A DNA stretch of 64,000 nucleotides from Oerskovia douganii. GTDB taxonomy: Bacteria; Actinomycetota; Actinomycetes; Actinomycetales; Cellulomonadaceae. Positions 1 through 8,690 of this stretch are shown piece by piece. The stretch is from contig NZ_JACSPN010000002.1 in NCBI RefSeq assembly GCF_015142735.1, positions 186,001-250,000 of the forward strand. The letters are read 5' to 3'. The stretch's first letter is position 1. Each line of letters opens with the position of its first letter. Below the pieces are notes generated by a model. It saw nothing but the letters and a program-made list of their open reading frames with translations, ran no database searches and was not told where the DNA came from. A program made the translations under genes and the position numbers.

Positions 1-8
1 GGAGAGCT

Positions 9-857
9 GTGATCGACATCGCTCGAGCGCACGGCATGCTCGAACACGCAGTGGCTCCCGTGGTCGAGGTGCTGGCAGAGCTCAGCCCAGGCCTGCCGGA
101 CGTCCTGGTCGTGGGAGCCGTCTGCCGAGATGCCCTGCATCTCGCCGCTGGCCACGATCCTGCACGGCTGCGGGCCACCGACGACCTCGACATCGCCCTC
201 GCTGCCGACGGCTGGGACCACTACGAGACCATCACCGCTCAGTTGGAGCCGATGACCGGAGCAGGATCAGCGATCCGCTACCGCATCGCTGGACACCCCG
301 TCGACATCGTTCCTTTCGGGGACCCCGTGGAGTACCCCGACGGGGTCGTCTCTCCCACCCGTCGGGATGTCGCGATGAGCGTCTTCGGCTTTCAGGACGT
401 CTGGGCCTCCGCCTACCAGGTGCAGTTGAACGGATCGATCACCATCCGTGTGCCGACGGCGCCCGGATACACCCTCTTGAAGCTCAAGGCCTGGGCAGAC
501 CGCTCGGCCGCGCATCAGTACAAGGACGCGCAGGATCTGGCCACAGCCATGCACTGGTACCAGGAGGACGTCGACCTGATCGACGCCCGCCTCTGGGAAT
601 CGCCCACCGGCCTCGAGCTGCTCACCGAGGTCGAGTTCGACGTGCCTGAGGCCGCCGTGCGACTGCTCGTCTCGGACGCCCGTGCCGTGCTCGCTGGTGA
701 TCGGCAGCAGGAACTCGCCGCGGTGTGGCGGGACCTCGTGAGGGATGACGTCCTGGCCGACAACCTCGCGAACGGATCCTTGCCTGGATGGCCGCCCCGT
801 GGTGATGCGCGGCTGAGCGCCTACGCACGTGCCGTGAGGCAGGTCATCGTCCAGTGA
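9..857 (+). CDS. AbiEii-type nucleotidyltransferase-like protein
   Basis: This 282-residue protein resembles the nucleotidyltransferase fold of AbiEii toxins and related NTases. Visible support is an early Gly-Ala-Val-rich segment, then TDDLDIAL at about residue 57 (the acidic NTase pair) and a later VDIVPFGD (third acidic position), followed by a helical C-terminal half with LLKLKAWADR. The GTG start follows GGAGAG at 1-6, and the TGA inside GTGATC could be the stop of an upstream overlapping gene that lies outside the window, where an AbiEi-like antitoxin or regulator would be expected. Wobble positions hold visibly more A and T than in later genes, which suggests transfer. Toxin function is inference; a housekeeping NTase-like role is possible. 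Confidence 0.65.
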   Translation: MIDIARAHGMLEHAVAPVVEVLAELSPGLPDVLVVGAVCRDALHLAAGHDPARLRATDDLDIALAADGWDHYETITAQLEPMTGAGSAIRYRIAGHPVDIVPFGDPVEYPDGVVSPTRRDVAMSVFGFQDVWASAYQVQLNGSITIRVPTAPGYTLLKLKAWADRSAAHQYKDAQDLATAMHWYQEDVDLIDARLWESPTGLELLTEVEFDVPEAAVRLLVSDARAVLAGDRQQELAAVWRDLVRDDVLADNLANGSLPGWPPRGDARLSAYARAVRQVIVQ

Positions 858-884
858 CCTGCTGCGCGCTCACGTCCCGCGCAC

Positions 885-928
885 GTGTCAGAGCGAGCGT
901 GGGCTATGGGTCACGCTCGTTCTGACAC
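885..928. terminator. 17-bp inverted repeat downstream of the NTase gene
   Basis: Arms 885-901 and 912-928 pair over 17 positions with a single G-T wobble and enclose a 10-nt loop. No T tract follows. It lies 28 nt after the stop of the first gene and is a likely terminator. Confidence 0.55.
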
Positions 929-1025
929 GGGCTCTGGCCAGCGCTCGGCGATGACTTTCGCGCGCCGCACCGGTCTGCACCTTCACCGAGCACCGATCGA
1001 GCACCGATCCCCGGAGGACAGCACC

Positions 1026-1598
1026 ATGCGGAGACTGACCTATGGCATGAACGTGAGCCTGGACGGCTACATCGCCGCCCCGGGGGATGACATCGGCTGG
1101 AGCGTGCCGAGCGCGGAGCTGTTCCAGTGGTGGTCGGACCGGGTCGTGGACACCGGGGGCGCCCTGTACGGGCGCAAGCTGTGGGAGACGATGAGCTCCC
1201 ACTGGCCGACGGCCGACCAGCAGCCCGGCGTCACCCCGGCCGAGGTCGAGTACGCCCACCGCTGGCGCGCCATGCCCAAGGTCGTGTTCTCCTCGACGCT
1301 CGGCACGCTCGGCGATGTCGACGAGAACGCGCGCCTCGTCACAGGGGACGCGGTCGCGGAGATCATCCGGCTCAAGGCCGAGGAGGGCGGTCCGCTCGAG
1401 ATCGGCGGCGCCACGCTCGCCGCAGCGGCCATGCGGGCAGGCCTGATCGACGAGTACGTGCTGGCGACCGCGCCCGTCCTGGTGGGCGCCGGCACGCCCT
1501 TCTTCACGGCCCTCGACGACTGGGTCGACCTGAGGCTCGTGGAGACCGTGACGTTCTCCGAGGGCGTGGTCCTGACGCGGTACGAGACCCGGCGCTAG
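1026..1598 (+). CDS. Dihydrofolate reductase-family (RibD C-terminal-like) protein
   Basis: A 190-residue protein of the RibD C-terminal/DHFR-like fold, opening with RRLTYGMNVSLDGYIA, the typical first strand and substrate loop of the family. Later come GGALYGRKLWETM and EIGGATLAAAAM, matching the NADPH-binding region, and LVGAGTPFF near the end. ATG 1026 is chosen because GGAGGA sits at 1014-1019; an in-frame extension to 885 would run through the hairpin before it. The family includes pyrimidine or pterin reductases and many uncharacterised members. Nothing nearby gives a substrate, so only an NADPH-dependent reductase fold is supported. Confidence 0.85.
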   Translation: MRRLTYGMNVSLDGYIAAPGDDIGWSVPSAELFQWWSDRVVDTGGALYGRKLWETMSSHWPTADQQPGVTPAEVEYAHRWRAMPKVVFSSTLGTLGDVDENARLVTGDAVAEIIRLKAEEGGPLEIGGATLAAAAMRAGLIDEYVLATAPVLVGAGTPFFTALDDWVDLRLVETVTFSEGVVLTRYETRR

Positions 1599-1753
1599 GC
1601 CCCGGGCGAGCACCGCGCGTCCACGGCGGCCCCGGGGAGCCGCGCGCCGCCGTCGGGCGTCCTGGCCCGGCCCGTCCCACGCGGAACCCCCGGATCCGGA
1701 CACTCCCCGGACGCTCGTCCGCGGCCCCGGGGAGTGGTGGGAGAATCGCCGAC

Positions 1754-4700
1754 GTGACTGCTGAACTCGACGCCGCAGGAGCCCCCGTCCCGCCCGAGCG
1801 ACCGGAGGCGGACGCCCGGGCCGCGACGACGACCGCCGCCGAGGAGGCTGCGCGGTCCACGGCCCGCCGGGAGGCGGAGCGGGCGGCCGACGCGGCGCGC
1901 GAGGCGATCGCGGCCGCGCTGCGCACCACGACGCGCGGCATCGTCGACACCGCGACGCGGCGCCGGGCGGAGTACTCGACGGACGCGTCGAACTACCGCG
2001 TGGTCCCCGAGATGGTGGTGTTCCCGGTCTCGACCGACGACGTCGTCGCGACGCTCGACGTCACGCGTGAGCTGGGCGTGCCGCTCACGGCGCGCGGCGC
2101 CGGCACGTCGGTCGCGGGCAACTCGATCGGGCCGGGCGTCGTCGTCGACTTCTCGCGGCACGTGAACAAGGTCCTGTCGGTCGACCCCGAGGCCCGCACG
2201 GCCCGCGTCGAGCCGGGGGTGGTCATGTCGACCCTCCAGAAGGCCGCAGCCCCGCACGGCCTGCGGTTCGGCCCGGACCCCTCGACGCAGAACCGCGCGA
2301 CGCTCGGCGGCATGATCGGCAACAACGCGTGCGGCCCGCACGCGGTCGCCTACGGGCGCACCGCGGACAACGTGGTCGAGCTCGACGTGGTCGACGGCAC
2401 GGGCCGGCGCTTCACCGCGGGCAAGGGCGACCCGACGTTCGCGGCCGTCCCGGGCCTCGCGCGGCTCGTCAAGGACAACATGGCGCTCATCCGCACCGAG
2501 TTCGGGCGGTTCGGCCGCCAGGTCTCGGGGTACTCGGTCGAGCACCTGCTGCCGGAGAACGGCTCGGACCTCGCGAAGTTCCTCGTGGGCTCCGAGGGCA
2601 CGCTCGTCACGATCCTCGAGGCCACGGTCACCCTGGTCCCGGTCCCGAGCGCACCCACGCTCGTCGTCCTCGCCTACGAGGACATGCCGACCGCGGCCGA
2701 CGACGTCCCCGCCCTCCTCTCGCTGAGCCCGCTCGCGGTCGAAGGCCTCGACGCGCGCCTCGTCGACGTGGTGCGCCGCGCCAAGGGCGCGGGCTCGGTC
2801 CCCGAGCTGCCGCCGGGCGGTGGCTGGATGATGGTCGAGGTCGGGGGCGCGACCCCCGAGGAGGCGTACGCGAACGCCGAGGCGATCGTCGCGGCCTCCG
2901 CGTCGACGTCCACGCGCATCCTGCCCGCAGGTCCCGACGCCACCGCCATGTGGCAGATCCGGGCCGACGGCGCCGGGCTGGCCGGGCGCACCCCGGCGGG
3001 CGAGCAGGCGTGGCCGGGCTGGGAGGACTCCGCGGTCCCCCCGGAGAAGCTGGGCGCCTACCTGCGCGACCTCGACGCGCTCATGGCGCGCTACGGCGTC
3101 GACGGCCTGCCGTACGGGCACTTCGGCGACGGGTGCGTGCACCTGCGCATCGACATCCCGCTCGAGACGTCGGGCTCGGTGCTGCGCACCTTCATGACCG
3201 AGGCGGCGCAGCTCGTGGCCAAGTACGGCGGCTCGCTGTCGGGCGAGCACGGTGACGGCCGCGCCCGCTCGGAGCTGCTGCCCGTCATGTACTCACCCGA
3301 GGCCATCTCGCTGTTCGAGCAGGTCAAGGCGTTGTTCGACCCGCAGGACGTGCTCAACCCGGGCGTGATCGTGCGGCCCGCCGCGGTCGACGCGGACCTG
3401 CGTCGCCCCCAGGCGCTGCCGGTGCTGCCGACCAAGGGCGGCTTCTCGTTCAGCCACGACCACGGCGACATGACCCAGGCCGTGCACCGTTGCGTCGGCG
3501 TCGGCAAGTGCCGCGCGGACTCCTCGGCGTCGGGCGGTTTCATGTGCCCCTCCTACCAGGCGACCAAGGACGAGAAGGACGTCACGCGCGGCCGTGCCCG
3601 CGTGCTCCAGGACGCGATCAACGGCACGCTCGTGGGAGGTCTCACGTCGCCCGAGGTCCGCGACTCGCTCGACCTGTGCCTGTCCTGCAAGGCGTGCTCG
3701 GCCGACTGCCCCGCAGGCGTCGACATGGCCCAGTACAAGGCCGAGGTCCTGCACCGGACCTACCGGGGCAAGCTGCGCCCCATGAACCATTACGCCCTGG
3801 GCTGGCTCCCGCGCTGGGCGCGCCTCGCGGGCATGATGCCGCGGGTCATCAACGCCGTCCTGGGCGTCCGGCCCATCGCGAAGCTCGTGCTCTCGCTCGG
3901 CGGCATGGACTCGCGCCGTGAGGTGCCGAGGTTCGCCGAGGTCCCCTTCCGCACGTGGTGGAAGCGCGGCGGTGCGACGAGCGGGGTGCCGGGGCTCGCC
4001 GTCGGGCAGACGCCGGGGCGCCCCGCGAACCACACGCGGCCCAAGGTCGTCCTGTGGACCGACTCGTTCAGCGACGCGCTCGCACCCTCGGTGCCGCAGT
4101 CCGCGGTCGCGGTGCTCGACGCCGCCGGCTACGACGTGATCGTGCCCGACCAGCAGGCCTGCTGCGGCCTGACCTGGATCAGCACGGGCCAGCTCGACGG
4201 AGCCCGCAAGCGCCTCGAGAACCTGCTGCAGGTCCTCGGGCCGTTCGCGGTCAACGGGATCCCGATCGTCGGGCTCGAGCCGTCGTGCACCGCGGTGCTG
4301 CGCTCGGACCTGGTCGACCTCTTCCCCGACGACCCGCGTGCGAAGGCCGTCGCGGGCGCGACCCACACGGTCGCCGAGCTGCTCACGCGCCCCGAGACCC
4401 GGCCCGCGCCGGAGACCGGGTGGAAGGTCCCCGACCTGTCCGACGTCACGGCCGTCGTCCAGCCGCACTGCCACCAGCACTCCGTCATGGGCTTCCAGGC
4501 CGACGAGAAGCTGCTCCGCGGCGCCGGCGCCACGATCGACACGCTCGCCGGGTGCTGCGGCCTCGCCGGGAACTTCGGCATGGAGAAGGGCCACTACGAC
4601 GTGTCCGTGGCGGTCGCGGAGAACGCGCTCCTGCCCGCGCTGCGGGCTGCCGGGCCGAATGACATCTTCCTGGCCGACGGGTTCTCGTGCCGCACCCAGG

Positions 4701-4762
4701 CCGACCAGCTCGGCGGAGTGCAGGGCAAGGCGCTCGTCGAGCTGCTCGCCGAGCGGCTCTAG
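1754..4762 (+). CDS. FAD-binding and Fe-S-binding 2-hydroxyacid dehydrogenase (YdiJ-like)
   Basis: A 1002-residue fusion of a flavin oxidase and an Fe-S subunit. After about 80 Ala/Arg/Glu-rich residues comes a VAO-type FAD domain (roughly 85-270, with GNNACGPHAVAYG near 190), then the FAD-oxidase C-terminal domain (HFGDGCVHLR near 456, GEHGDGRARSE near 497). Cysteine motifs follow at about 580-596 (CVGVGKC and MCPSY) and 641 (CLSCKACSADCP), and two CCG domains with CCGLTW near 803 and CCGLAGNFG near 934. E. coli YdiJ has the same design and size and oxidises D-2-hydroxyglutarate; the substrate here is not settled. GTG 1754 is preferred because the frame upstream overlaps the reductase gene. 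It meets the permease gene tail to tail with 4 nt between them. Confidence 0.9.
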   Translation: MTAELDAAGAPVPPERPEADARAATTTAAEEAARSTARREAERAADAAREAIAAALRTTTRGIVDTATRRRAEYSTDASNYRVVPEMVVFPVSTDDVVATLDVTRELGVPLTARGAGTSVAGNSIGPGVVVDFSRHVNKVLSVDPEARTARVEPGVVMSTLQKAAAPHGLRFGPDPSTQNRATLGGMIGNNACGPHAVAYGRTADNVVELDVVDGTGRRFTAGKGDPTFAAVPGLARLVKDNMALIRTEFGRFGRQVSGYSVEHLLPENGSDLAKFLVGSEGTLVTILEATVTLVPVPSAPTLVVLAYEDMPTAADDVPALLSLSPLAVEGLDARLVDVVRRAKGAGSVPELPPGGGWMMVEVGGATPEEAYANAEAIVAASASTSTRILPAGPDATAMWQIRADGAGLAGRTPAGEQAWPGWEDSAVPPEKLGAYLRDLDALMARYGVDGLPYGHFGDGCVHLRIDIPLETSGSVLRTFMTEAAQLVAKYGGSLSGEHGDGRARSELLPVMYSPEAISLFEQVKALFDPQDVLNPGVIVRPAAVDADLRRPQALPVLPTKGGFSFSHDHGDMTQAVHRCVGVGKCRADSSASGGFMCPSYQATKDEKDVTRGRARVLQDAINGTLVGGLTSPEVRDSLDLCLSCKACSADCPAGVDMAQYKAEVLHRTYRGKLRPMNHYALGWLPRWARLAGMMPRVINAVLGVRPIAKLVLSLGGMDSRREVPRFAEVPFRTWWKRGGATSGVPGLAVGQTPGRPANHTRPKVVLWTDSFSDALAPSVPQSAVAVLDAAGYDVIVPDQQACCGLTWISTGQLDGARKRLENLLQVLGPFAVNGIPIVGLEPSCTAVLRSDLVDLFPDDPRAKAVAGATHTVAELLTRPETRPAPETGWKVPDLSDVTAVVQPHCHQHSVMGFQADEKLLRGAGATIDTLAGCCGLAGNFGMEKGHYDVSVAVAENALLPALRAAGPNDIFLADGFSCRTQADQLGGVQGKALVELLAERL

Positions 4763-4766
4763 GGTT

Positions 4767-6308
4767 TCACCGGTGGGCGGGCGGCCACGGGTCGCCCGCC
4801 CCGGGGTCGGTCCCGCCGGTCCCCTGCCCGTCGGTCGCCGAGCCGCCCGGTGCCGTCGCCTGCCACGTGAACGGCGCGAAGTCGAGCGTGTCGTCGCGCC
4901 ACGACGGCCTGCGCGCGGCGTACGCCCAGAACGGCAGGGCCACGAAGACCACGCTGAGGCCGACGAGCAGACCCACGTACGTCGTCGGGCTGCCCACCTC
5001 GACCTGCGCGGGCGGCACGAAGCTCACGACCAGCGCGAGCACCGACGCGAGCAGGCCGCACCCGCCGATGACCCACACGCCCACCAGCCCGCCGGGCACG
5101 TGGTAGCGGCGCGGGCGGCTCGGCTGCGTATATCGCAGCGCGATCACGGCCGCGAACATCAGCACGTACGCGACGAGGTACAGGATCACGGTGAGCTGGC
5201 TCATGAGCTGGTAGGCGGCCTGGACCGAGGGCAGGACCACGAACAGCACCGACAGGACCGTGACGACCGCGGCCTGGACGAGCAGGATGCGTGACGGCAT
5301 GCCCGCCCGGTTGGTGCGGTGGAACCAGATCGGCAGGTAGCCCGCCCTGGCCACCGACAGCAGGCCCGTCGCGGGACCCGCCACCCACGTCACGATGCCC
5401 GCGAGCACGCCCACGGCCAGCATCGCGGCCAGGACCGGCGCAGCCCACCCGATCCCCGCCCAGTCGAGCAGGGTGTGGAAGGTCGTGAGCAGGCTCTGCG
5501 TCAGGTCGATCTGCCCGGGTGGGACGACCACGGCGATCGCGAGCGTCCCCAGCGTCAGGACGACGACGGCCCCGAGCGCTGCCACGAGGATCGCCACGGG
5601 GTAGTTGCGGATCGGGTTCCTGATCGAGCGCACGTGCACCGCGTTCATCTCCATGCCCGCGTAGAACAGGAAGATGCTCGCGGCGAGCACGATGTTCGAC
5701 ACCTTCGACAGATCGGGCACGAACGCGCCCCACGAGAGCTCGGTCTGTGACGGGTGGCCCGCCGCGAGGTAGGCGGCGGCCAGCCCCACGAGGACCACGG
5801 CCGGCACGAGCGTGCCCAGGATGCCGCCCCACTTGGCGACCGACGAGAAGGACCGCACGCCGCGCAGCGCGATGAGGGTCGCGAGCCAGAACACCGCGAG
5901 GACGACCACGAGCACGAACACCTTGTCGCTCGACACCTGCGGGGCCGTCGCCGCGTCCCCCGTGTAGGCGAGCGTGACCGCGGCGAACGTGAGGATCGTG
6001 GGGAACCAGATGCAGCCCTCGATGAACACCATGAAGATCGCGAGGAACCCCCACCGGCTGCCGAACGCCTCGCCGACCCAGCGGAACATGCCGCCCTCCT
6101 CGGGCCAGCCGGTCGCGAGCTCGGCCGCGACCAGGCCCACGGGGGCCAGGAAGAACAGCGCCGCGAAGAGGTAGTAGAACGTCGAGGCGAGCCCGTACTC
6201 GGCCTCGGCCGGCAGCCCGCGCAGGCTCACGACCGCGACGATGTTCATGACGGCGAGCGCGGTGACCGTGATGGTCCCCGCGCCGGGCGTCCTGCGTGCT
6301 TCGCTCAC
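4767..6308 (-). CDS. APC-superfamily amino-acid permease, GadC/YjeM-like
   Basis: A 513-residue polytopic membrane protein with about 12 hydrophobic segments. The first helix carries AVMNIVAVVSLRGLPAEAEY, and EEGGMFRWVGEAFG follows; both are typical of the glutamate:GABA antiporter branch of the APC superfamily. It probably exchanges or imports an amino acid across the cytoplasmic membrane. GTG at 6308 is chosen because AGGAAGG lies just upstream on the minus strand; a longer in-frame start at 6377 adds a basic stretch with no homology signal. No glutamate decarboxylase gene is adjacent, so acid resistance cannot be claimed. The C-terminal tail of about 45 residues is hydrophilic. Confidence 0.85.
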   Translation of the reverse strand: MSEARRTPGAGTITVTALAVMNIVAVVSLRGLPAEAEYGLASTFYYLFAALFFLAPVGLVAAELATGWPEEGGMFRWVGEAFGSRWGFLAIFMVFIEGCIWFPTILTFAAVTLAYTGDAATAPQVSSDKVFVLVVVLAVFWLATLIALRGVRSFSSVAKWGGILGTLVPAVVLVGLAAAYLAAGHPSQTELSWGAFVPDLSKVSNIVLAASIFLFYAGMEMNAVHVRSIRNPIRNYPVAILVAALGAVVVLTLGTLAIAVVVPPGQIDLTQSLLTTFHTLLDWAGIGWAAPVLAAMLAVGVLAGIVTWVAGPATGLLSVARAGYLPIWFHRTNRAGMPSRILLVQAAVVTVLSVLFVVLPSVQAAYQLMSQLTVILYLVAYVLMFAAVIALRYTQPSRPRRYHVPGGLVGVWVIGGCGLLASVLALVVSFVPPAQVEVGSPTTYVGLLVGLSVVFVALPFWAYAARRPSWRDDTLDFAPFTWQATAPGGSATDGQGTGGTDPGAGDPWPPAHR

Positions 6309-6436
6309 GTGCGGGGCCTTCCTGCGACGGGGCGGTGCCGGATCGTGGCCGACGGCGCGACTCACGCATCGTGGCACCCGGGGCGCGGCGGCGCGCGGGG
6401 AGCCTGCGTCGTGGCGGGCCTGGCAGCATGGTCGGC

Positions 6437-7129
6437 ATGGAGTTCCAGGACGTCGTCCGCCGCCGCCGCATGGTCCGCCGCTTCACGGGCGAGCCCGTCC
6501 CGCCGGAGGCGGTGGACCGCATGCTCCGCAACGCGGTCCGCGCACCCAACGCGGGGTTCACGCAGGGGTGGGCGTTCGTGGTCCTCGACCGGCCCGACGA
6601 CGTCGCGCGCTTCTGGTCCGCGACCTCGCCGGGGGCGGTGGCGGGCGTGGGTGCGGCCGACGAGGCAGGGGCGGAGGCCGTGGCCGGCGCGCGGGAGAAC
6701 AGGTGGCTCGCGGGGATGCGGACGGCCCCCGTGATCGTCGTGGTCCTGACCTCGCGCGAGGCGTACCTGCGGCGGTACGCCGAGGACGACAAGGCCCGGG
6801 CGGCGGCGCAGGCCGCGGGGGAGGGGGAGTCGCCGTGGGACGTGCCGTACTGGCACGTCGACGCGGGCATGGCGTCGCTGCTCATGCTCCAGACCGCGGT
6901 CGACGAGGGGCTGGGGGCGTGCTTCTTCGGGGTGCCGCCGGGGCAGGTCGAGGCGCTGCGCGCCGAGCTCGGGGTGCCGGACGAGCTCCTGGTCACCGGG
7001 GTGGTCGCGGTGGGGCACGAGGCCGTGGACACCGCCCGAGGTGTCGAGGGAGGGCGCGCGGCGAGCGGGTCGCCCACGCGACGTGCGCGACGTCCGCTCG
7101 AGGACGTGGTGCACCGCGGTGGGTGGTGA
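6437..7129 (+). CDS. Nitroreductase-family FMN oxidoreductase
   Basis: A 230-residue nitroreductase-fold protein. It opens with the FMN phosphate-binding pattern RRRMVRRFTGEPV, followed by APNAGFTQGWAFVV, and ends with a domain containing DAGMASLLMLQTAVDEGLG and VAVGHEA, all standard for the family. It would bind FMN and use NAD(P)H or another donor; the substrate is unknown. ATG 6437 is taken as start, with ATG 6428 an equal alternative because no strong Shine-Dalgarno is visible. It converges on the GNAT gene with a 9-nt gap. F420 genes lie 0.6 kb away, which matters because the C-terminal domain of FbiB has the same fold, but direct orthology is not shown. Confidence 0.8.
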   Translation: MEFQDVVRRRRMVRRFTGEPVPPEAVDRMLRNAVRAPNAGFTQGWAFVVLDRPDDVARFWSATSPGAVAGVGAADEAGAEAVAGARENRWLAGMRTAPVIVVVLTSREAYLRRYAEDDKARAAAQAAGEGESPWDVPYWHVDAGMASLLMLQTAVDEGLGACFFGVPPGQVEALRAELGVPDELLVTGVVAVGHEAVDTARGVEGGRAASGSPTRRARRPLEDVVHRGGW

Positions 7130-7138
7130 GCAGGGGCG

Positions 7139-7711
7139 TCAGCGCAGGTCGAGCCGCATGAGCACGCGCGGGAACCCGTTGAGCACCGAGCCGGTCGTCG
7201 TCGCCTGCGTGAACCCGGCGTCCTCGAAGAGCTTCCGGGTGCCCGCGTAGGCCATGGTCAGGTCGATCTTCTTCCCCTGGTTGTCGAGCGGGTAGCCCTC
7301 GACCGCGGGGGCGCCGTGCTCGCGGGCGAACGTGACCGCGCCCTGGAGCAGGTGGTGCGAGATGCCCTTGCCGCGGTGCCCGGGGCGCACGCGCAGGCAC
7401 CACACCGACCACACGTCGAGGTCGTCGACGTGCGGGATCTTCCGGTTGCGCGCGAAGGCGGTGTCGGCGCGCGGGTGCACCGCGGCCCAGCCCACGACGT
7501 CGTCGCCGTCGTAGGCGAGCACACCGGGCGGTGGGTCCTGACGGCAGAGCCTCTCGACGAGCGCCCCGCGCTCGGGGCCGACGAGCGCGACGTTCTCCTT
7601 CGAGGGCAGGCGGTAGCTCAGGCACCAGCACACGTTGGCGTCGGGCCGCCTGGGCCCGACCATGGTGCGCACGTCGGCGAACACCGTCGCGGGCCGCACC
7701 TCGATCGCCAT
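7139..7711 (-). CDS. GNAT-family N-acetyltransferase
   Basis: A 190-residue acetyltransferase. The acetyl-CoA pyrophosphate loop is visible as RVRPGHRGKGISHHLL near residues 104-119, preceded by the beta-4 strand VWSVWCL. The N-terminal portion has Cys and Trp residues (NVCWCLSYRL) seen in a common actinobacterial GNAT subgroup that also carries GYPLDNQGKK after the CoA loop. The acceptor substrate is unknown. The stop lies 65 nt before the cofC end in the same orientation, so co-transcription with cofD-cofC is possible but not demonstrated. Confidence 0.85.
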   Translation of the reverse strand: MAIEVRPATVFADVRTMVGPRRPDANVCWCLSYRLPSKENVALVGPERGALVERLCRQDPPPGVLAYDGDDVVGWAAVHPRADTAFARNRKIPHVDDLDVWSVWCLRVRPGHRGKGISHHLLQGAVTFAREHGAPAVEGYPLDNQGKKIDLTMAYAGTRKLFEDAGFTQATTTGSVLNGFPRVLMRLDLR

Positions 7712-7775
7712 GCGGCCACGATGCCACCGGCGTGCCGGACCGGCAATCGGCTGGTCGTCCCGAGGGACGGGCGCC

Positions 7776-8690
7776 TCAGGTGCCGGAGCCCGCCCGGTCC
7801 ATGGCCCGGTGGAGCGCCGACAGGTCGTCGCGTGCCCGCACGTCGGCCGGCAGCTCGGCCCAGTCGTCGAGCGTGTCGAGGTCCACCGCGGTCCCGGTCC
7901 GCTGCACGACGGCGGCGCGCACGCCCCGGTGGTCGGCCTCGGCCAGGTGCGCCGGGAGGCTCCCGACGCCGAACCGGAAGGTGAACGCCACGTCGGCGTC
8001 GAGCACCAGCAGGTTCGTGCCGGAGCGGGCCCGGTCGGTCGCGACCACGATCGGCGCGTCGTGGGCGAGCAGCGCGTCGACGTCCTCGACCGTGAGCGCC
8101 GGGAGGTCGGCGTGGGCGACCAGGAGCCGGGCGGCGGGGGCCGCCGGGTCGGTCGCGAGGCCCGCGACGACCTCCCGCCCGACGTCGAGCGCGGCGTTCA
8201 GCCCCGGCCTGCTCGCGGGCTGGAGCACGATCTGGAGACGGCCCGGCCCGTCGGCCTCGGCGTCACCGGCGGCGCCCTCGCCCGCAGCACCGGCCTCGTC
8301 CCCGCCGGCGGGGGTACTGCTCTCCGCCGGCGGTGCCTCGTCCAGGGGCGGGCGCACGGGCGGGACCAGGCTCCCCAGCGCGCGCCACGTGAAACGCGGG
8401 TCCGACGTCACGACGAGCACGCGCTCCACGGCCTCGCTCGCGAGCAGCGTCCCGACGACGTGCCGCGCGAGGACTCCGATCAGGCGGCTGCGCTCGGCCG
8501 GGTCGAGCACGGACGCGAGCCGCGACTTGCCCGACGACCCGTCGCGCAGCGGCACGACGGCCACCACGCGCCGCCCGACCGCGTGGGCGCCCGCGGCACC
8601 GGTGTCCCCCGGGTGCGGGCCGCCGTCGGGCAGGTCGCCCCGCGCGGGTGACGCATCGGGCGAGGCCGACGTGGCGCCGTCGGGCATCAT
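7776..8690 (-). CDS. cofC: Phosphoenolpyruvate/2-phospho-L-lactate guanylyltransferase (CofC/FbiD)
   Basis: A 304-residue nucleotidyltransferase that activates a three-carbon acid phosphate with GTP for coenzyme F420 synthesis; actinobacterial FbiD uses phosphoenolpyruvate. The core begins after about 40 disordered residues with VVAVVPLRDGSSGKSRLAS, the NTP-binding loop, and continues with RSRLIGVLARHVV, LLVAHADLPALT and the late FRFGVGSLPAHL. Between roughly residues 108 and 140 there is a Pro/Ala/Glu/Gly-rich insertion absent from compact CofC proteins. Its ATG overlaps the TGA of cofD as ATGA, so the two are translationally coupled, fitting their use in consecutive steps. Confidence 0.9.
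   Translation of the reverse strand: MMPDGATSASPDASPARGDLPDGGPHPGDTGAAGAHAVGRRVVAVVPLRDGSSGKSRLASVLDPAERSRLIGVLARHVVGTLLASEAVERVLVVTSDPRFTWRALGSLVPPVRPPLDEAPPAESSTPAGGDEAGAAGEGAAGDAEADGPGRLQIVLQPASRPGLNAALDVGREVVAGLATDPAAPAARLLVAHADLPALTVEDVDALLAHDAPIVVATDRARSGTNLLVLDADVAFTFRFGVGSLPAHLAEADHRGVRAAVVQRTGTAVDLDTLDDWAELPADVRARDDLSALHRAMDRAGSGT

Noticed and set aside
1127-1753. In-frame upstream extension of the FAD/Fe-S dehydrogenase
   Set aside because: It overlaps the DHFR-family gene in another frame, is Arg/Pro-rich, and the dehydrogenase has a sensible GTG at 1754.
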